The notes beneath the pieces were generated by a model. The model ran no database searches. It was given only the letters and a program-made list of their open reading frames with translations, and was not told where the DNA came from. A program made the position numbers and the translations under genes. Source: Lachnospiraceae bacterium (lineage in GTDB: Bacteria; Bacillota; Clostridia; Lachnospirales; Lachnospiraceae). Taken from it: a stretch of DNA of 9,257 bases. Below, in pieces: positions 7,101 through 9,257 of this stretch; the stretch's first letter is position 1, and every line of letters begins with the position of its first letter. Location: assembly GCA_024691145.1 (NCBI GenBank), contig JAILNW010000026.1, positions 1 through 9,257 of the forward strand. Reading direction: 5' to 3'.

Positions 7101-8492
7101 GCAGATAAACTTATCATCTCTTCCCTTATATAAAACTTCTCTTTCAGCTTTGTAGCTGTTAAATGAGTCTTCAATAGGTTTCTTATAAAAGCCATCTTCA
7201 AACTGAATATCAGTTAATTCAGTCTGGAAAGTTGTATGACGGCAGTGATCTGACCAGTATGTATCAAGTACTCTGATTTCAGTAATTGAAGGGTCTCTCT
7301 TCTCCTCATTCTTGTAATAATTCTGAATATGAAGGAAATCCTTAAATGTCATGGCAAGTCCAAGTGAATCATATAACTTTTTAAGTTCACCCTCTGGCAT
7401 ATCCTTAAATCCGTCAAATATCTTAACATCTGCTGGTTCATCAAAAACAGTTACAAGTGTATCTGGCTTAACTTCATTAGTTTCCCTTGAATCAACAGGG
7501 TTAATGCAGTATCCTTTAATCTTCTCAAACTCTTCATCAGTTAAAGCACCGCTAAGAACATATGTAACAGCACTCTTTATTACAGGGTTCTCCTTTTCAT
7601 TAAGAAGCTTAACGCACTGTTCAGCTGAATCTGCTCTCTGGTCAAACTGTCCAGGAAGATACTCTACAGAAAATACCTTATCCTCTGCTTTTTTATCGAA
7701 CTTTTCTTCAAAGATATAATCAACAGGTGGCTCACTAAATACTGTGCCAAGTGCCTTCTTGTATGTTTCTTCTGAAACATTCTCAATATCATATCTTATT
7801 AACACTCTTACGTTGTCAAGTGTCTTAATATCAAGATACTTTCTGATCTCAGTCATTGTAGGATCTCTGTGCTCGTCATCGTGGAAGTACTGCTGAATCC
7901 ACTTAAAATCATTAAAAGTCATTGCAAGTCCCAGGGACTCATAGAGCTTTTTAAGTTCATCCTCAGCCATATCTGCAAATCCATCAAAAACGGCTACATC
8001 TGCAGGCTCATCATAATTTGTAACAAGAGTCTCAGGCTTGGAATCGGCTGCAATTCTGCTGTCAACCGGATTCATGGTGTAATCCTTGATCTTGTTAAGC
8101 TCATCTTCTGTAACATCGCCGATGAGCATATATGTAACGGCAGTCTTAATAACAGGCTCCTCGTCACCTTTAATAAAGCGAACGCACTGCTCTGCGGAAT
8201 CAGCTCTCTGATCGAACTGTCCCGGAAGTGCCTCTATGCTGAATACCTTTGCTCCCTGTGGTACATCTATATTCTCTCTGTAAAGAATATCTACAGGAGG
8301 CTCAGAAAAGACTGTTTTGCATGCCTTTTCAAATACATCATCCGAAACATTCTCAACGTCATAGCGAATAAATATTCTGACATCGCTGACACTCTTAATG
8401 CCAAGGTAGCCTGAGATTTCAGACTTAAGTTCTTTTGCCTTGCCTGCAAAAGGTACTTTCTTTTCAACATAGATTCGTTTTACACTGCTCAT
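4119..8492 (-). CDS. purL: Phosphoribosylformylglycinamidine synthase with duplicated N-terminal PurS-like domain
   Basis: Converts FGAR, glutamine and ATP to FGAM, the fourth step of purine synthesis, in the cytoplasm. This is the single-chain form with its own glutaminase. It has a short N-terminal strand (1-27), PurS-like plus linker copy A (28-217), copy B (218-407), the catalytic loop WSDHCRHTTF (413-422), the ATP-site region with NETHNHPTEIEPFGGA (515-530), a second synthetase half (about 840-1160), and a class I glutamine amidotransferase (about 1194-1457). The glutaminase triad is probably Cys1298 (GICNGF), His1428 and Glu1430 (AHSER). Both active sites look intact. Clostridial homologues as I know them have about 1250-1265 residues, and 1457 minus 190 gives 1267. 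GAGGAG (8498-8503) lies 5 nt before the ATG. No frameshift is seen, and no terminator follows the gene. The second PurS-like copy is unusual. Confidence 0.95.
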   Translation of the reverse strand: MSSVKRIYVEKKVPFAGKAKELKSEISGYLGIKSVSDVRIFIRYDVENVSDDVFEKACKTVFSEPPVDILYRENIDVPQGAKVFSIEALPGQFDQRADSAEQCVRFIKGDEEPVIKTAVTYMLIGDVTEDELNKIKDYTMNPVDSRIAADSKPETLVTNYDEPADVAVFDGFADMAEDELKKLYESLGLAMTFNDFKWIQQYFHDDEHRDPTMTEIRKYLDIKTLDNVRVLIRYDIENVSEETYKKALGTVFSEPPVDYIFEEKFDKKAEDKVFSVEYLPGQFDQRADSAEQCVKLLNEKENPVIKSAVTYVLSGALTDEEFEKIKGYCINPVDSRETNEVKPDTLVTVFDEPADVKIFDGFKDMPEGELKKLYDSLGLAMTFKDFLHIQNYYKNEEKRDPSITEIRVLDTYWSDHCRHTTFQTELTDIQFEDGFYKKPIEDSFNSYKAEREVLYKGRDDKFICLMDIALLAMKKLRAEGKLEDMEVSDEINACSIVVPVEIDGKTEEWLVFFKNETHNHPTEIEPFGGAATCLGGAIRDPLSGRGYVYQAMRVTGAADPTVSVKDTMKGKLAQRKIVTGAAKGYSSYGNQIGLATGLVNEIYHPNYVAKRMEIGAVMGAAPRRNVIRENSDPGDIIILLGGRTGRDGCGGATGSSKAHTVESIETCGAEVQKGNAPTERKIQRLFRREEVSKIIKKCNDFGAGGVSVAIGELAAGLIVDLDKVPKKYAGLDGTELAISESQERMAIVVDPKDVDKMLAFAEEENLEAVKVAEVTESPRLVLKWRGKEIVNISRAFLDTNGAHQEAKAVVKTPSKDDNYFEKREELKHGDAYAKETSIRKTWLNVLSDLNICSQKGLVEMFDSSIGASTVCMPYGGKYQLTPTQTMVAKLPVLKGTCDTITMMSYGYDPYLSSWSPYHGSVYAVVSSIAKIVAAGGDYSKIRFTFQEYFRRLNEDPKRWGEPLAALLGAYEAQVKFGLPSIGGKDSMSGSFNDIDVPPTLVSFAVDVAKLDDYISPEFKKAGSKIIKLDIRKDEYDLPDYTYLMNMYENTTKLIKDKKLSSVYAVGFGGIIESVSKMAFGNKLGVKINDDIDEILLDRPDYGSLIAEVDCDKADEVIKTLKDKGVLVTVVGEITDKAEFEYKNQKITMEEALTAWTTTLEKVYPTRSDVEDKKIDTGLFDTKDIYICKNKIARPKVFIPVFPGTNCEYDTAKSFENAGAEVNTVVFKNMTEDNIRDSVDMFVKSINEAQILMFSGGFSAGDEPDGSGKFIATIFRNEKIKEAVDKLLSERDGLALGICNGFQALIKLGLVPYGKITPQKEDSPTLTTNSIGRHISKSVYTKVVSNKSPWLRKAELGGVYSIPASHGEGRFVANDEWLKKLWENGQVATQYVDVNGNPSMDEDFNPNGSYMAIEGITSPDGRVLGKMAHSERRGKGVALNISGNQNQLIFESGVGYFK
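7272..7841 (-). repeat. purL internal repeat, copy B (residues 218-407)
   Basis: This is the second 190-codon unit, joined directly to the catalytic part through TEIRVLDTYWSDHCRH, so it occupies the normal structural position of the PurS-like domain and linker. Its sequence (for example KPDTLVTVFDEPADVKIFDG) looks closer to ordinary clostridial PurL than copy A does. GC is about 36% over 7321-7800 (172 of 480), like the downstream purL body. It is probably the resident N-terminal domain, with copy A the added one. Confidence 0.93.
7842..8411 (-). repeat. purL internal repeat, copy A (residues 28-217)
   Basis: This is the first 190-codon unit of an in-frame tandem repeat covering the PurS-like domain and the linker that normally leads into the catalytic loop. 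It aligns with copy B over its full length without gaps. By hand count 117 of 190 residues are identical. The most conserved blocks are IRYDxENVS (42-50), VFSEPPVD (61-68), a 16-residue block from Leu89 to Val104, NPVDSR (141-146) and SLGLAMTF (186-193). It ends in TEIR (214-217) and then restarts the domain instead of entering the catalytic loop. GC is about 43% over 7921-8400 (206 of 480), higher than in the rest of purL. Confidence 0.93.
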
Positions 8493-8518
8493 AATATCTC
8501 CTCATTTCATGGTATATT

Positions 8519-8548
8519 GTGATATGTATTTAAAATAAAGAGTGCCAA
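8519..8548 (-). promoter_or_regulatory. Possible weak purL promoter
   Basis: On the minus strand TTGGCA (8548-8543, five of six matches to the -35 consensus) is followed after 18 nt by TATCAC (8524-8519, four of six matches to the -10 consensus). Transcription would start near 8512, about 20 nt before the purL ATG and just ahead of its GAGGAG ribosome site. The -35 box overlaps the loop and one arm of the tetR terminator hairpin. The 77-bp gap between tetR and purL leaves few other options, but the match is weak. Confidence 0.25.
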
Positions 8549-8565
8549 ATAAAGCACTCTTTATT
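8534..8565 (-). terminator. Intrinsic terminator after the TetR gene
   Basis: A perfect 12-bp stem (8534-8545 with 8554-8565) encloses an 8-base loop. Its core is the GC-containing AAAGAGTGC/GCACTCTTT pair. On the minus strand the hairpin begins five bases after the TetR stop codon and leads into a T-rich stretch (TTTATTTTAAAT, partly within the stem). It should separate tetR from purL transcription, so purL needs its own promoter. Confidence 0.72.
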
Positions 8566-8569
8566 AATA

Positions 8570-9166
8570 CTAGCTATTTAATTCTTCGGGCACTAACCCC
8601 TCTAAAACGTACATTAATTCTCTGTCAATGTTTTCTTCTGTAACGCCAATAGTATTGGAAGAAATCTTGAGACCTTCCACCACGTACATAAGATTGCGAG
8701 CAAATCCAAGAGGATTCTCACAAATAAATTCGCCGGCATCGACACCGTTTTCAACTAACTTTTCAACTATTCTGACTGATGTATCAAATTTAATTTTAAG
8801 TGGATTTTCTTTCGCCGATACTTTATTAACGGAAAAATACTCATAAGTAGCGACAGTAAGATTGTTCTTTTTTCTGAGGATTTCTTTTTTCTGTTCCTTA
8901 ATAAATAAAGCCAACATATCGCCGGCAGAAGCATCGCCCGATAGCGCTGCCCCAACAGCTTCCTCATCATCTTCGCTGACGTCCTGTGACAGAACTGCCA
9001 GAAACAGTTCCGCTGTACTGGAGAAATAGAGATAAAGACCCCCGCGACTGATATCGCAGGCATCTACAACATCCTTCATGGTCACATTCTTGAAGCCTTT
9101 TTCAGAAAATACCGCCCTGGCCTTATCAAGAATATATTGCCTTTTCCTCTCTGACTTTTCTCCCAT
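8570..9166 (-). CDS. TetR/AcrR-family transcriptional regulator
   Basis: A 198-residue DNA-binding regulator. An N-terminal three-helix TetR domain spans about residues 7-55, with helix-turn-helix around VTMKDVVDACDISRGGLYLYF (residues 28-48) and the usual ARAVFSEKGF lead-in. The remaining helical C-terminal half would bind a ligand and dimerise, but it is too divergent to name a ligand. I chose the ATG at 9166 because GGAG (9174-9177) lies 7 nt upstream; a TTG at 9169 would be too close. The stop is TAG at 8570-8572 and a terminator follows. It lies upstream of purL on the same strand, separated by that terminator. Its target genes are unknown and may lie beyond 9257. Confidence 0.9.
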   Translation of the reverse strand: MGEKSERKRQYILDKARAVFSEKGFKNVTMKDVVDACDISRGGLYLYFSSTAELFLAVLSQDVSEDDEEAVGAALSGDASAGDMLALFIKEQKKEILRKKNNLTVATYEYFSVNKVSAKENPLKIKFDTSVRIVEKLVENGVDAGEFICENPLGFARNLMYVVEGLKISSNTIGVTEENIDRELMYVLEGLVPEELNS

Positions 9167-9191
9167 CAATGATCTCCGTCAAAATCTAATC

Positions 9192-9256
9192 GTTAAGCCT
9201 TAATAACAAGGAAGTTCCGCTCTCACTTTGTTCGCCGGAACACGCTCAGGCTAAAC
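9192..9256. repeat. Nested inverted repeat at the window edge
   Basis: An outer pair of 9-base arms (9192-9200 and 9248-9256, eight of nine paired) encloses an inner perfect pair GTTCCG (9214-9219) and CGGAAC (9236-9241). The 91 bp between the tetR start and the window end contain no gene I can support, and this element fills most of them. It is more GC-rich than its surroundings and has no U-tract on either side. It could be an intergenic palindromic repeat of the REP type, a leader structure, or a site near the tetR promoter. It may continue beyond the window. Confidence 0.4.
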
Positions 9257-9257
9257 T

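Noticed and set aside
7272..8411. PurL repeat as a simple assembly artefact
   Set aside because: The two copies are only about 62% identical in protein, in perfect frame with no gaps, and the shared sequence at the junction is far shorter than an assembler overlap. A chimera of two strains cannot be fully excluded without reads.
7869..8414. Open plus-strand frame of 181 codons opposite purL copy A
   Set aside because: It lies entirely antisense to a strongly conserved purL region, has no ribosome site or recognisable product, and is best explained as a shadow of purL codon use. The same holds for the open frames at 7351-7719, 6133-6447, 1186-1608 and 2596-2994.
8514..8525. ATAT-TGTG-ATAT palindrome before purL as an operator
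   Set aside because: The four-base arms are low-complexity and expected by chance in AT-rich DNA.
8493..8569. Purine or PRPP-type riboswitch ahead of purL
   Set aside because: The 77-bp gap contains the tetR terminator and leaves at most a short leader. No conserved riboswitch core is visible.

Overview
The window looks like a chromosomal segment from a low-GC anaerobic Firmicute, most likely a Lachnospiraceae-type member of the Clostridia. This rests on the single-chain clostridial PurL, the clostridial variant of NadE, AT-rich codon use, and a large AAA-like/TPR/GAF/GGDEF sensor. No mobile element, CRISPR array, tRNA or rRNA is visible.

Layout: (1) 1-772, nadE on the + strand, driven by a perfect consensus promoter. 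(2) 777-805, a strong hairpin between two convergent genes. (3) 811-4068, minus strand, a 1085-residue cytoplasmic sensor with a degenerate STAND/AAA ATPase module, TPR-like helices, a GAF-like domain and a catalytically intact GGDEF domain. (4) A 50-bp gap holding a perfect 9-bp inverted repeat around a TATAAT box. (5) 4119-8492, minus strand, purL (formylglycinamidine ribonucleotide synthase). (6) A terminator at 8534-8565. (7) 8570-9166, minus strand, a TetR-type regulator. (8) 9192-9256, a nested inverted repeat at the window edge.

The main discovery candidate is in purL. The protein has 1457 residues, about 190 more than I expect for a clostridial single-chain PurL. The excess is an exact, in-frame, 190-codon tandem repeat of the N-terminal PurS-like domain plus linker (residues 28-217 and 218-407). 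By hand count 117 of 190 positions are identical and no gaps are needed. The two copies differ in base composition (about 43% against 36% GC in matched 480-nt stretches). An 8-nt microhomology lies at the repeat limits. The gene is either an old tandem duplication or a fusion of the 5' part of a foreign purL onto the resident one.

Functionally, nadE makes NAD and purL makes a purine intermediate. The GGDEF protein uses GTP, an end product of the purine pathway, and may be co-transcribed with purL because no terminator separates them. Any regulatory link between these genes is inference.
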